Below, one piece after another: positions 11,680 to 24,022 of a stretch of DNA of 64,000 bases. The notes beneath the pieces are model-generated. The model saw only the letters and a list, made by a program, of their open reading frames with translations, was not told where the DNA came from and made no database searches. The position numbers and the translations under genes are program-made. Origin of the DNA: Formicarius rufipectus (Eukaryota > Chordata > Aves > Passeriformes > Formicariidae); assembly GCA_013399695.1 (NCBI GenBank), contig VXAU01000683.1, forward strand, positions 2,392,780-2,456,779. The letters are read 5' to 3'. Within the stretch, counting starts at the first letter, position 1, and each line of letters opens with the position of its first letter.

Positions 11680-12740
11680 CATGAGAAAATGGGGGCTATT
11701 TTTCTATCCTATACAGGAAGCAAACTTCTGTGTTTAACAATACGAAAGAAACATGGTGGACTTTTGAACTTCAATAGTATACTCAGCTTCAGAATGTGTT
11801 GCAAAGAAAAGTACTGTACAAGGTAGTGAAAAATAGGACAAAATGCAGTCTGGGTTTATGAAAGATAACAGATTCATCTGGCATTGTTTTTGACAGCAAT
11901 CAGCTTTTTTTAGAGAAAGAAAATGTAGTAAATCTATCATGAGTCCTGTAAAGTACTCTCATACAGTTCATAAATTAAAGTGGAAAAGATATGAAATAGC
12001 ATAGCAATTGCCTGAATATGTGAATACAAATGAGTATGATAATAGCAAGAGGGATTGGCAAGGAGAGTAAGGGAGAGAGAGAACAAGGTTTATCAGTAAG
12101 GGTTCAAAGCAAATTACTGAGAGACATCCTCCAGGACTGTGTATGGAACTCAGTATTATAAAATATTCTCAAGAATGGCCTTAGCACAAAGAGTAGGAGC
12201 ATGTTAATGGAATCCGTTTGTGACACAGTGCGAGGCATTTCTCAGTACAGTGACAAAATATTGTAAAAGGACAGGGAACAGATTATCATGTGAGAGAGAT
12301 TGACTTTTAAGTCAGGAGTAATGCAAATTTGATGAAAAGATTAATAAGAATTTCTCATTTAGTTTGGCAGTTTATCAACTGGGGGTGTCCAGGGACAATG
12401 ACTTGTGTGTGAGCTATGATATGACTGACATGAAGACCTGAAAAAGACAAACATGTTGCTCTGCCGAGAGACAAGATATTATAACAGAGATTAGGAAATA
12501 TTAATTTTATATTAAATAATGTCCTCTGGAAGGGGTCACCAGTATTAAAAAAATTAATTTGATCTGGATTGGGTGCACAAAACACATTCAGAGAGGGTCA
12601 GGACCTGGATTCTACATTCTACATATCTGGCTAAAATGCCTCAATGAGTGATATTGTTCAAATGAGCAATTAGGCTCAAAGGTAAGAGGAATTTGTTCTT
12701 CATTTCAAAAGATGATGCTGGTAAAATGAGAGCTAAAGCA
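11680..12740 (+). mobile_element. Long, heavily decayed CR1 LINE copy covering part of the reverse transcriptase domain
   Basis: Motifs occur in the order expected of CR1 ORF2. A 'cagtctgggtttatgaaagataac' block near 11850 corresponds to the QSGF motif of reverse transcriptase. 'gagagaacaaggtttatcag' and 'ggaactcagtattataaaatattc' follow, then 'ccttagcacaaagagtaggagcatgttaatgg' with 'gtgacaca' near 12180-12232, and finally 'ggaaggggtcaccagtatt...ggattgggtgcacaaaa' near 12530-12580. Stops and indels are scattered throughout, so it is inactive. The 3' end with octamers is missing, and the left limit may extend toward 11100. Confidence 0.6.
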
Positions 12741-13682
12741 AGGTTTCCAAAGAGCAGAGCAAGGTGTTACTGACAGCCTTATGATAGAATAAGTGCAAGA
12801 CGGCCAATTATCCTTTTCAAGGACTGCCAAGAGCCTCTTGGTAGATTTTTATTAAATTACTTTTGCCACAACAGGAGATTGCACTTTGTGGACCTTAAGG
12901 GACCTTAAGACCCTTTTTCCCCACTTTCACCCAAAGGAAAGAAAAAAAAATCAAAGAGTTAAAAAGACATATAAGATTACCACTAGTGTTTAGGACTGAG
13001 AAATCAACTTTTATATAGATAGTTTGAAAAACTCCCTATAGCCTCAAAAAGCTTTAAGTAGTGTTTAGTTTCCCCTCAGGCTCTCATGGATTCAGTATTT
13101 GTTCTTTGACTCCTGAAGAGTTCTCTGCATCATATGAAACATTCTGGAATAGCAAATTAGAAATCTCACAGCTGTTTCATTTATATTTTAAGGAGTAAGG
13201 GTTTCTAAAAAACTATTTTGAGCATTAACTGAAACAGTCCAAAGAGGCTCTTCAGTTTCATATTCACTATACATTAATTCTATGCTTTCTCTATACCTTT
13301 TCATATTCGACTAGTGGCAGTTAAATTTGAATGGCAACGGCTGGAAATTCTGGTAACTAGACAAAGAGCAGAGGGGACTTTCACATCTGTAATGGTAGGG
13401 AAGGCAGCCTGAGATGGTGAGATGAATATGACTAGAAGACAGAACTAGAGAATTACTCTGCACTGAGATGGTTAATTGTGCCATTTCTAAATAGGATTTT
13501 TCATTTTCAAATTGGGCTTCCATCCCTTCCAGATGATCAGGAGCTCTTCCTTCTCACCGTTAACATTAAAAGTGTAGTTCAGTACACTGATGATACTTGG
13601 TTGGCATTGTGGAGGATATTTTAATTTTCATACAGCCTAAAAACATAACCACTTTACAAACTACCACCCCTTTTCATGTTTA
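12741..13682. other. Unique AT-rich DNA
   Basis: Nothing recognisable beyond an immediate duplication 'gggaccttaag' / 'ggaccttaag' near 12890-12910 and short A runs. No gene. Confidence 0.5.
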
Positions 13683-13811
13683 GGTGGGGGTTTTGTTTGT
13701 TTGTTTTTTAGGTGTTGGGGTTTTTTTGTCATTGTTGGTTGTTTTTCTGTGTTTTTTTGTTTGTTTTTGGTTTTGTGAGGAAGTTGTTGGTTTGTTTGTT
13801 TTTTCTTTTGA
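13683..13811 (+). repeat. T/G-rich low-complexity tract (TTTG-like)
   Basis: About 130 bases consist almost only of T runs separated by single or multiple G (TTTG, TTGG, GGGGTTTT). Open reading frames here are an artefact of composition. Similar tracts occur at 15403-15450 and 40877-40976 on this strand, and at 54121-54226 on the opposite strand. Confidence 0.9.
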
Positions 13812-16727
13812 TCAGAGCTGTTGCAACTGCTGTTGTGATTTACACCTTCTGGTGCAGTTTCCCATTCTGTAATCTGTGTTCATTTAGGAAAGGGATTGTC
13901 ATTTACTGGATTTCTGCAAAATGCTCACCACAGACACTTCCCTGAGGAGTTCCAAAATCCTCCTTGTTCCCTTTCATATATTATCTACTAAGAAGCAAGA
14001 GTCAAGACCACAATTCTTCAGCAAATTCCATTGCTGTGGAATCACAATATGCGCAAGGCCCTGATAATATCTGCATATTTTGTACATAATTTTGTTCCTA
14101 GGCAGCTGCACACAGGGTCGAGTGCCTTGGGAGTTTAGATCACTTTGTTTCCTATGCATTATCTAAGTGAGGAATTGCATGCAGCCACAGAGTGCCTCCT
14201 ATGTTATCAGGAAGCATCTTGAAATTTGACCCATATTTGAGAATGAACTTTTCTGCATTGAGTTTCAGATGTAAAAGTCCTGTTTGTTCACAGTATTTGC
14301 CACCAGACTTAATTATTTGACTTATTTTTTATCATCTTTCTAGATAAGATGCTGCTGTTTTTAATCACTCCTTGTCACATCACCACAATCTCTACTCATG
14401 CATTCAACTATTTATCTCCCTCTGAAACAAATTCATTAAACTCTCCTTTTTTAATTTATTTTTGCCACCAGACATGACAGTGGCTTCAAGGAAGGACAGA
14501 GCCCTGATTTCCTTCATGTAAATCAAAAATACTCTACTGAACTTGTTGGAGGTTCATAGCTTTTCACAAGCTGGTCCTTTATACCCTTTCTATCTCGGGA
14601 TTACACTGCAGCATTAAAATGTAGCTGCATGAGTGTTGCTACAGCAGGCTGCAAAGGAGGTAACTTATTTCTAGACCAGCTGGCAGAGCTATCAAAATCC
14701 AGGCTGGTTTGTTTTGTATTACAAACCCTTTCTCTAATGGATAGTCTAATAAAAGGCATGACTTTATAAGAACTATGTATAGTATGTAAGGGTAGCTCCT
14801 AAGCAATGGTTTGCCCTAGAACCAGCCGATAATGTTTGTTTTCGTTTGATTGTTTACTAAGCATTTCTAGACTGGCAGGAAGGGATTTTTGTCTCCCACT
14901 GAATAAGCACTGCACTTGTTCAAACATTCCCAATGCCTGGTGCTCCCTCTTTATTACCTTTCCTTTACAGTTTGCCTTCCAGAAGCAGATGCTGTGTTGT
15001 ACTATCTGGCCATCCTCTTCTGAAAACTCACCACAATAAAAATATCAGTGATTATTTCCCCACTGCTAAGAGGAAACCTGAGAAAAACCTTCAGCATTTC
15101 TTGTCTCAGAAAGTACTTTGGGGTGTCTATGGGTGGGATCCTGTGGAGCCCTATGACATGTTGTGTGCTTCCACGTCTGCATACAATTTCCTGGTATCTC
15201 AGGTAGTCTTTCAAAACACTTAGTTTACCATTTCATCAGTCCAAATATTCACCTTTAAATTACTAGAAAATGTTTATTCCTGAGAAAGCAGTGTGCTCTG
15301 TGTTTATCAGGAACAGGCTGGTCTGTGGAATGTGTATTGCTCTGAGTAAGAACCCTGGAATGAAAAGCTGAATCTTTCCTCAAAAGCCTGCTTGCTTTCT
15401 TTCCTTTTGTTTTGGTTTGGTTTTTTGTTTGTTTGTTGTTTTTTTTTTTGCTAAAGGAGGTAATTTACACCATTTTCTGAGCATTACCCAGAATTGCTAA
15501 GCCCTGCATTACTGTAAAAAAATTTCATCATTACAGAAAAATATGTCCCTTCAGTTAGAAGGAGGCAGTAACAGGATCAGCACAGGGTTTAAATAAATAT
15601 TGCATTGAAAACAGATTGTTACAACATTGAATCTGCAATATTGAGATTACAGTTTCTTGATTTGCAGTGAAAGATTAAAAGGAAAAATTCTTAGGATGTA
15701 AGAACAGGACCAGATAATGAGCATACATTTAGGAAAGTTGTGGTCCTGTGTAGCAGTTTAATAAGATTTTCCTCAGCTAACTGACAGTGAACTAACTCAC
15801 AAAAGGAACAATCAGCCTAAAGGAGATGTCTGGAGCATTTGTTCCAAACAAACAGCTCCCTTACAGAAAAGAAGAGTCCTCAGAAACTTGTCAGTTCCCA
15901 TCAGATGACTTTCAGCTAGAATCAATCTTCCTGGTGGTTTGTAGGCTGAGATTGCAATCTTGACAGGAAAATTATCAGGAAGCCACAGAAAAGATTAAAT
16001 CTTTGGAAAGAAAGATGTAGCCCAGAGTGGATGGTAAAAAAACTTAGTTCCTTATGACTGCTCCACCTTTTTCAGGAGTTGACTCAAGTATTTCTCCTGT
16101 TCCACAACTTGACTTTTTGCCAGGCTGTTGGCCAAGGGCCAGCATTCCAATTAGGCACAAGCTGGAAGACAGCCCACAGGTCAGTGCCTTTCCCTGGACA
16201 CCAAAGGCAGTGTTAAGATGAAATGTCAGGCTTCAACCATCATTTACTCATTCCTCATCTTTCATGATGTTGGAGCTGGATTTATATATCTGAAGGTTAG
16301 GAGATAGTAATGTGTGAAGTCTGAATGAAGTTTTTCATACTGAAAACCAGAGGGGAGAAGCTCTGTGAGCAGAAGCAGCAAAACAACAGCGAAAGGACTC
16401 TCCTTGCAAAAGATAGCTTAATGGATGGAGTTCACATGAGTAAAATAATTTCCATCTTTACAGCACATTTCTGAAAGCAACTTACTTACTCAACTGCCAT
16501 TGGAAATGAGAAAGCAGCATTTTTCACATATTATTGTTGGCAATGTTGGAAAAAAGTCATTTGAAGTCACAGAAAACAGTGATAGACCTGGGACTGGATA
16601 ATCAAAGTATCAGGTAATCAACGCCTGTACACAGCTTAAAGTCACATCTGCATTGAACCAGGCCATGCAGATACTCACATAAACTCCATGAACTGGCCAC
16701 CTCTGTAAAACAATAAAACAACACAAT
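13812..16727. other. Unique non-coding DNA
   Basis: Apart from the T/G tract at 15403-15450, I recognise no repeat or gene. Open frames of 60-96 codons at 14836-15223 overlap in several frames and show no family signature. Confidence 0.5.
15403..15450 (+). repeat. T/G-rich low-complexity tract (TTTG-like)
   Basis: A run of TTTTG, TTTGG and TTTG units ends in a stretch of eleven T. It resembles the tract at 13683-13811 but is shorter. Confidence 0.9.
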
Positions 16728-16832
16728 CCCCGCCTTGTAGATGGGGAATTGAAGTGCAAATATATTTTGTCACACAGGAAAAGGCAGGAACTGAAACAGA
16801 TGTTCGAAGATCTGGCCCAGCGCCTTAAGCAC
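16728..16832 (-). mobile_element. MIR-like SINE fragment, minus orientation
   Basis: 'agatggggaattgaagtgc', then 'tgtcacacaggaaaaggcagga', 'tgaaacagatgttcgaagatct' and 'gcgccttaagca' follow the order of the reverse complement of a MIR/CORE-type SINE: a 'gatgrggaaactgaggc' block, a 'gtcacacag' block, then the tRNA-like B-box side. Such copies are very old in birds and inactive. Confidence 0.6.
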
Positions 16833-19800
16833 AAAATAATGCTTTTAACTCATAAAAGTGTTGAGACAAAACTGCCCTTTTTCACCTTTTATGATCTGAT
16901 TCAATAAAGAGAATAGAGAAGGATCAGTAAGTACACTGGTAATTCAAAGCCTACTTGGTGATAAGAAAACTTGCTTTGATGACTGTGGAATGTTATTTGA
17001 TTTTTTCTTAAATTAGGGGGAAAAAAAGAAAAAAAGTGTCTGTCTTGTATGGAGATGATTTCCAGACTTGCATCCTTTCCCTCTGTTGACTCCATTTTTT
17101 TTTCTTTGATACATGTTTTCCAAAATTACTCGGGGTTGACCCATAAGGATGGTACTGGATAAACTGGATAAACCTCAGCAGCTTTTCAAACACTGCAAGT
17201 TGTTGTGAAAATTTGGTAGGGCAACTACATGGATCCATTACTTACATTTCCCAGCATGTACTATAAAAATGTGTTTCAAAAGCATTGTTTCTCCAGAATG
17301 TGTAAATAAATGTGACTAGAGCTGCTGTGCAGACAAATGCTGTTGTGTTGTCATCTCACCCCTCTGGATGCCTGATGCCTTGGCCCTGCTAATTACCCTC
17401 GGCTCCTGTGGGAACTGAAATGTGCTGACTAAGCAGTTGTTCGTGTTATCTGGGTTTCCTACTGTGCTGGGAGTTCTTTGTGTTAATTTCATTAACTGCC
17501 TTAAAGCTCAGACATGTGCAAAACATTTTTTTTTCCCCAAACAAAATCTGCATTAAGGCAAAAGCAACTGTTTAATAGCCTACTTAGTAGGGTGAAGTGG
17601 ACAAAAAGCTGCACGACAGGTTCCTCATGCAAGTGCCAATTCAAATCTATTTAACCACCGTAAATTGATTTGAAGGCAGCACCAGATGTGCCACTAGATT
17701 TCCATTTATTCCTCACCAAAAGTCAATGAAATGCATGTCGTCTGGAAATTGTCCCAGGGAAGCAGACGTGATATGTTTATCAAGGTTTTGACTAGAGACT
17801 AATCCTTGAAGCTTCAGATAGGAGTTAAGGGTGCTCAGCATGCCCCAGGAGACTCACAGTGTAATGGTAGGTCATAGCGTAAGTGGAATCTGCTTTATGT
17901 AATGTGACTTAGGTTCAAGAAGTCTTTTGAGTAATTCTGTGAATGGAAGACTCAAATCAAAACAGATATTTAAACCATAATAATCCTTTGCTACGGAACC
18001 CAGATGAAACTACTTTGCTTCAATAATCAACATCGTAATTCTCCAGTTCAATTTTATTTTGCAATGCTCATTTCCTGAGGCTGTTTTCTAAGATGTCACC
18101 ATTTACAGGAAACCTAACTCTCTAACACATCCCAGTTGGAGAGAGTTTCCTCTGCTCACAGAAAGGTACTGAAAGGTACAAAAGTTCAAACATATTCAGC
18201 TGCAGATGAGCTCACCCTCACCAGTTCTCTGCAGCTGATTATAATAAAAACATCATCTCCCATGTGACCAAGCTCTTGCTATTGAAAAGCAATAATGTCA
18301 TCTCCGGTGGGATCCTGAATGACATACAGCTAGTATTAAAACACAGATATTTCTCCAGGTTTCTCTGCAGCTTGTAATTTCCTTTAGTGGAACAACTATG
18401 TGTTCAGGCAGAGTTTAAAGAGGGTAAAGGAATAAACACTCTCTTCGTATTAAAGGGAAAAAAAGAAAAGACGATCACCTTAGTAAAACAGATTGTAGCT
18501 TGGCAGTTGGGGTAACATATGGGACTGCACTGATAATAAGTGTTGATTTTTATTCTTATTTATTATATAGGAAATTATATGGCTTTGAATAAAAGAGAGT
18601 TAATATTAGCATTTATTCCTTCAAGCAAAAAATGTTATTATTAGGTCTGATCGAATAGTCCATGGAATATTAGCTTTACCAGGCATTTGATCACACCATC
18701 AGAGCATTTGGGTTAGTGTGTGTAATACAAGAAATTTGCCTTTCCAAGCAAGAATGGTATTTCCAAGAAATATCACAGACTTTTCAATTCTGCTGTGCCC
18801 GGTGGCCTCAAGGAAGAGCAGAGGCACCCCTATGAAGAGAATAAAGGGCAAAATACTTGTTAAGTAGCTGTCCTTGCTTATAATAGATGGATGATTACTT
18901 GCCTAACATTTAATTTGTGGCAGTCTTCCTTTCTGGAAAAAAAAGAAAGGAACCATTATATTATGCATATCTGCCATGAAAGAGGAGATGAAATACTGTT
19001 CCTCACAAACAAAAGAATTCAGATACCCTAAGGAACATCAGATAAGAATTACAATATACCCCAGAGTTTGCTTGAGACAACCAAAGCCATGGGGAGGCTA
19101 TGCACTTTCCAGACACTCCTCTCAGCTAGATTCCAGCACTGGGCAGGGAGATGAGTTGTATTACAAATGTAATACTGTTGCCTTAAGATTCTTTATACAT
19201 TGTAGATTTTAATATAGCTGTACAGTTTCTCACTCTTAAGATAGCAGTTGACACTTTCTAAACCCCTTTCTCATGGTTTGTGCCACATTCCTGAAATTCT
19301 GTTTAGTGTTCATTTCAAGGAAAGAGATTTCAGCAAGGACATCTTGTTTGGGATGCATGCACTTGGGCTGGAATAATAAGATATTTTACAGTCAAAGCAA
19401 GATAGAGGGCCCAGAACCCTTGGAGAGGCTCCAAAGGGGCAGGTACCAAGGGCAAATGGTCGTATGATATATCATTAGATATGGTAATTAGTTAAAGAGA
19501 TAAAATTGTGAGAATTCTGTGCTGGTGCGTTACTCTGTGCATCTGAAAGCTGTCATTAGAGAACTGCTCTCTACTTTAGCTATACTAATATTGTTTGGAA
19601 GCTTTTTTTTCTTTCCTCCATTTTAGGCAACAATATCATGCCACATGTTTTCAAGAACCTATCTTCTATCTCTCTGAGAAAGCAGCAACATGAAGCTAAG
19701 AAAGGAATCTCTTCAGAAATATCCCACCCAATCTAGAGAGTCTGAATGCAGTAATCATTGTTGGTAAATGATCATATTGAGTCAGATTCTTCTTGTCCAC

Positions 19801-21860
19801 AGACAAAAAATTTTCAAAATAAAGGATACTGTGTTATTTCAGCAGAGCAAGAGGAAATGCTGGCATTGCAGACTAATCAGTGCATTGGAAATTGCTGAGT
19901 AGGTATTGCTTTAACTTCATAAAATCCAAACAGATCTTAGAGTGTGCATTAGCTGCTGACAGTTTCATTAAAACTTCCTTGAACCCATTTATAGCCCTTC
20001 CTAGCTCTTTATTATTTCTCTGAGAAGAAATCGCTGGACTAAGCGGGCCTGAGATGATGCATAATTTACAGTGTACCACCTACCATGATTTGTTAGGATT
20101 AGCTTTAAGAGGTAAGAGGCTACAGAAAGTATAAAGTAGGCCTACACTTGCTTGTTTGTTGGCTAGACTTCACGAAGGAAGATTTTGGAATGAGCCTGCG
20201 CAATGGATTTAGCACAGCTCAAAATGTGAGAAGAGATGGGGCATTTAAAAAGAAGGCTTCAAGGTTACTGCTGCTCATATCATTAGTGCTGAGGCAGCAC
20301 TTATCAGGATGCTTTAGAGGTACTCAGGGCTCTGAGAGTTAGCTATCACTGGAGACAGCCTGAAAGACCAAGCACAGAAACAAAGATCTGAGAGTGCTGA
20401 GGTTGACTGAGCTAAACCCCCTGTGTTAATTCACTATAAGCTCTCAAAGGACCTCAGTATTGTTCATCCTCTATGAAATTATGTCAATTACACTTCTTCC
20501 CCATAGACAAAATACTGTTATCAAACATGTTCCTTCATGGCCAAATAATACTGTACTATGTTTTAAAATTAAACTTGCTGGTCACGCCACAAACTGCTAC
20601 AATGTCCTGCTGAAACATGGTTATGTGTGCTAAATATTCACCTTCAACAGCTGTGCTGTATAGTGGTTTGACTTGTGCTGTTGTGAGAATTGAAAGCATC
20701 ATATGGCACTCTTACAAAATGCACTAACTTGTGTGAAGTTGCTCTGGGTTCTGTGTTTCATTTTCCACGAGTGTTGCAATCCAGCTAGAACTGAAACCTT
20801 ATTTCTACTTAAGGTAACTAATTCCTGAAACTGCTCTGCAATAAATAATTATGATTTTTGATTCTGTGTAGTTCTTAATTTGCCATGTGGTACATTTTAT
20901 AAGAAAAATAGCTGGCATGTATGTATACAATCAATTTGGTATGGTTTCCAAAAATGTTTAGCTTTGGTCTAACTTAATGCTAGTCATGTCTAAAAACTCC
21001 ACCTATAATAAATTATTTTTCTTTTTTCCTACTTGTGGAAAAAAAGAAGTACATATGCTGAGGAGGAGGAAAGGTTGCCAAAAATATCTAGAGACACAGT
21101 GATGATGACTGGAGCATAAAAGTTAAGATGACCTAGTTCTAAACGAACAGATTACTTGTAGGAATTTTTTTTGGTTACACTTGTCTCTATTTTCTTAAGG
21201 CATAACTGACACTCACCCCCCCACACCCCCAATCCTCCAAACAAGAACCCAGAAACCACAAATGAAAGACCAATTTCACAACGAGATGCCAGACCTAATG
21301 CTCAGTGCCCATGAAGATGTTGGATACAACAAGTTTAAGATGTCTTCGTGTATTTCACTAATTGAGAATAGTGTGACAAATCCAAAGTGACAGAACAACA
21401 TGGCACAGCATTAGCAAGGAACACAGCGGGCAATTCCAAAGGTGAATCTTTCACAGACTAGCGAGGTGCATTACTTTACCACGTAGGAATTCGAGCAGGC
21501 TAAACCTTGAAAAGCCTTAGAGTCTTGGAGCAGGAAACTCTGTGCATACTTCTCAGGGAACTGAAGGTCCTTTGAGCACAAAACTAAATTTAAAAAGGTT
21601 GTAAGCAAACTAATTTGTAGTTCAGGAGACCAGTAAAACAAAGTAGAAGGAATTATGTTACTTCAAGAGTTACAGATATATCTGGTGGAAAACATTTATT
21701 ATAATCTTTATTTATAAGCTCTCATTTTGTTGGCCAGTTCTAGAGTCCCTGTAAGGCTTAACAAAACTCTGCCTAGCTGTTAAGGAAGTGGTACTACAGC
21801 TTCTAAGCAAGGAAACCCCATTGTATCTATTACTGCTTCTTGCCTAGAAGGTGTTGACAG
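16833..21860. other. Gene-free DNA with candidate conserved elements
   Basis: No coding gene is recognised. Two stretches (about 17340-17790 and 18030-18420) are repeat-free, of balanced composition and dense in homeodomain-like and E-box-like words; they are the best candidates here for conserved non-coding elements. A third, weaker candidate is 20590-20780. A C-rich run lies at 21215-21232. Conservation cannot be judged from this sequence alone. Confidence 0.4.
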
Positions 21861-22369
21861 TGTGTTACAACCCACCACCCCAGGAAGGGAGGGTAACCCA
21901 GGTACTTGTTAATAAATCCCTTGGAGTGGATTAGGGTGAAATGACACCGAATAATTGGTGTTTGTAAACATATATATGTAGGGTTTATTTTAGGACAATT
22001 TTGTTTCAAGGTTATAGAGGTATGTTGCCATTTTGAGCATTATCCTCTATAATAATGAAGGAATATTAAAGCATAGGAATAACACTTAAGAAAATGTATA
22101 AGGGAGAGAAAGAGAAAGGCTAAGGGTCCTAAGATATACAAAGTCACCACTCACTGGATCCAGTGATGAAACTTGGTAGTTGCAGTTTCCATGTCTCTTG
22201 GTTGAAGTGGTGGTTGCAGTCCTGTCAAAGTGATGGTCTTGATCTGATGGGGCTGGGGGAAGTCCCCGCAAAACTCAAAGGCTTAATGAGTTACTATACA
22301 CTTCAAGCTCAGGTGAGAACACCTTGTACCTCTCCTGAGGTGGGGAATTTTACAATGGATCGTGTCATG

Positions 22370-22391
22370 GGACATGTCCCAGGACATGTCA
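22370..22391 (+). promoter_or_regulatory. Near-consensus p53/p63/p73 response element
   Basis: Two decamers match the RRRCWWGYYY half-site: GGACATGTCC (22370-22379, 10 of 10) and GGACATGTCA (22382-22391, 9 of 10), separated by two bases. p53-family tetramers bind paired half-sites with spacers of 0-13 bases, best at 0-2. The site lies inside the probable LTR. Binding is a prediction. Confidence 0.6.
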
Positions 22392-22424
22392 TGGGCCTCT
22401 GACATCTCCTAAGACTCAGCACTG

Positions 22425-22444
22425 ATCATGGTCCATCATGGTCC
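22425..22444. repeat. Exact 10-bp tandem duplication
   Basis: The decamer ATCATGGTCC occurs twice in direct succession just downstream of the p53-like element, within the probable LTR. No function is evident. Confidence 0.85.
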
Positions 22445-22560
22445 AACATTTGAGATGAACAGCCCAGGCCAGATGCAAAATGTCTTTGAGGTTCCTGGGC
22501 ATGGCAGGCAAGGACAGCCCAGAGCCCAGGTCAGACATGGGGATGAGGCAGATCCAAAGA

Positions 22561-23808
22561 ACACAAACTAGAATTAAAGCAAAAGCTGAAACAATGAGGG
22601 ATTTAAAGCCATTAATTGCATCTTATGAATTAGGCAGTAAGCAAGTAAGCTCTGATGGTCAGTCATAGGTGGAAAGGAAGCACCAGCCACCTCCTCTACT
22701 TATCCACTATGAACTGCAGTGCAGGATCTGCAGCTTTTCTCCCTGCCAGGATTATTTGTGCCTGCATGGGTCATATTTGTCTAAGGTAAGAGAAAATACG
22801 TTTTAGGACAAAGACTCTGTTTTCCTCTGTACTTTCTGAAGTTAGTGCAGTTCTGTGATTCCCATATTGGTCAGCCCACAAACAACACCAAGCAAAAAGC
22901 AAACTACAGGCTGGTGACATCTGCAACCTGCAGGTGAGCATGTTCATCTGCCAGCCTGTCAGGCTCACATATGATTTAACTTCTGCATTTGTTGTGTCTG
23001 TGAGAAGTGCTAGAGGGTCTCCCAGGTAAAAGATACCCTGGAAGGAAGAAAACAGGCACAACAGCAGCTTTCTGAGTCTGTTGATAGTTAGAGATCTCTG
23101 CCAGTGATAAAACATATGCTTAAATTTTACTTCACTGCAAAACATTCAGTAATGAACCCGGGCATTCTTCTTGAAAAAAGCAGGGAGGAAACTTCCACTG
23201 ACTTTAGCTTTGGGTGAAGAAAGGAGGAAAAATATGAAGCAACTTTTGCATTGAGACAATAGCTAGGCTCGTGCTGTCCTCTACTGGTGAAGAACACACA
23301 TCCATCTACAAGTGACGGTGCTCGTGTAAGGGATGCTTGAATAGTACAAGATATTTTAATAAACTTTAAAATAAACAAAAGCTGTAATAGCTGTCCAAAC
23401 TAACAAATTGCCACTACTTAAATTAAATGCTTACCTTTTGTGTGTGTCTAAAAACACGATTTTGTCTTCAGACTGCAGTTGATTCAAGTAAAGCCAGCAG
23501 CTTAATGTAAATATTCTGCCACTACTGTATATACAGGAAAATGTTTTCCATTGCCTTCCCATTCTCCATCTACTTTTTCTTTATAGAAAATTCCAGAAAT
23601 TTTTGCTTAAATGGGAATTGGAATGGTCTGAAATGTAGCTGTAAATTTAGAGGCCATATTGAAGAACATTTGAAAATGGGCTCCCAGAAGTTTACTTTAT
23701 GAACGGCTAAAATCATACCCATTTACTCTTTAAAGCAGCAAGAAAATAGTGCTGCCCTATTTCTTATATGACAAAGGTACTTTTACCTATTTAGAGATGG
23801 ATAGTCAG
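22561..23808. other. Unique non-coding DNA
   Basis: No gene is recognised. The first 100-150 bases may still belong to the LTR. A 124-codon open frame on the minus strand (22771-23145) has no recognisable domain and is within chance expectation. Confidence 0.45.
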
Positions 23809-24022
23809 AGCATCACAGAACAATTTGGGTTGGAAGGGTCCTTTAAAGGCCATCTAGTTGAACCCCCCCCTGCAACGAGCAGGGACATCTTCAACTAGGT
23901 CACATTGCTCAGATCCCCATCCAGCCTGGCCTTGAATGTCACCAGGGATTGGGCATCTACCACCTCCCTGGGCAACCTGTACACTACCCGCACCATAAAA
24001 ATTTATTTCTTATACCTATCCT
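23809..24022 (-). mobile_element. CR1 LINE 3' fragment, minus orientation
   Basis: It begins with the reverse complement of the CR1 tail: 'catcacagaacaatttgggttggaa', then 'gggtcctttaaaggccatctag' and nine C. 'ccatccagcctggccttgaatg' and 'gggcatctaccacctccctgggcaacctgt' follow. After about 23985 the match decays. This is a standard 5'-truncated avian CR1 copy. Confidence 0.9.

Larger units (their letters stand above)
21861..22560 (-). mobile_element. Probable solo LTR of an endogenous retrovirus (ERVL-like), minus orientation; right end uncertain
   Basis: Read on the minus strand, the segment shows LTR-like architecture: a GC-richer U3-like part (22560-22150), a pyrimidine tract (about 22118-22096), an AT-rich stretch with the polyadenylation signal AATAAA at 21989-21984, and a terminus TGTAACA at 21869-21863 next to a 'ggtggtgggt' run. 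Terminal TGTAACA and the block 'ggtgtcatttcac' are familiar from avian ERVL-type LTRs. I see no gag, pol or env sequence beside it, so a solo LTR is the simplest reading. The U3 boundary and target-site duplication could not be found, which limits confidence. Confidence 0.48.

Noticed and set aside
20648..20686. Possible microRNA hairpin (CAACAGC ... GCTGTTG)
   Set aside because: Only seven paired bases with a large unpaired loop, far short of a precursor stem of about 22 pairs.
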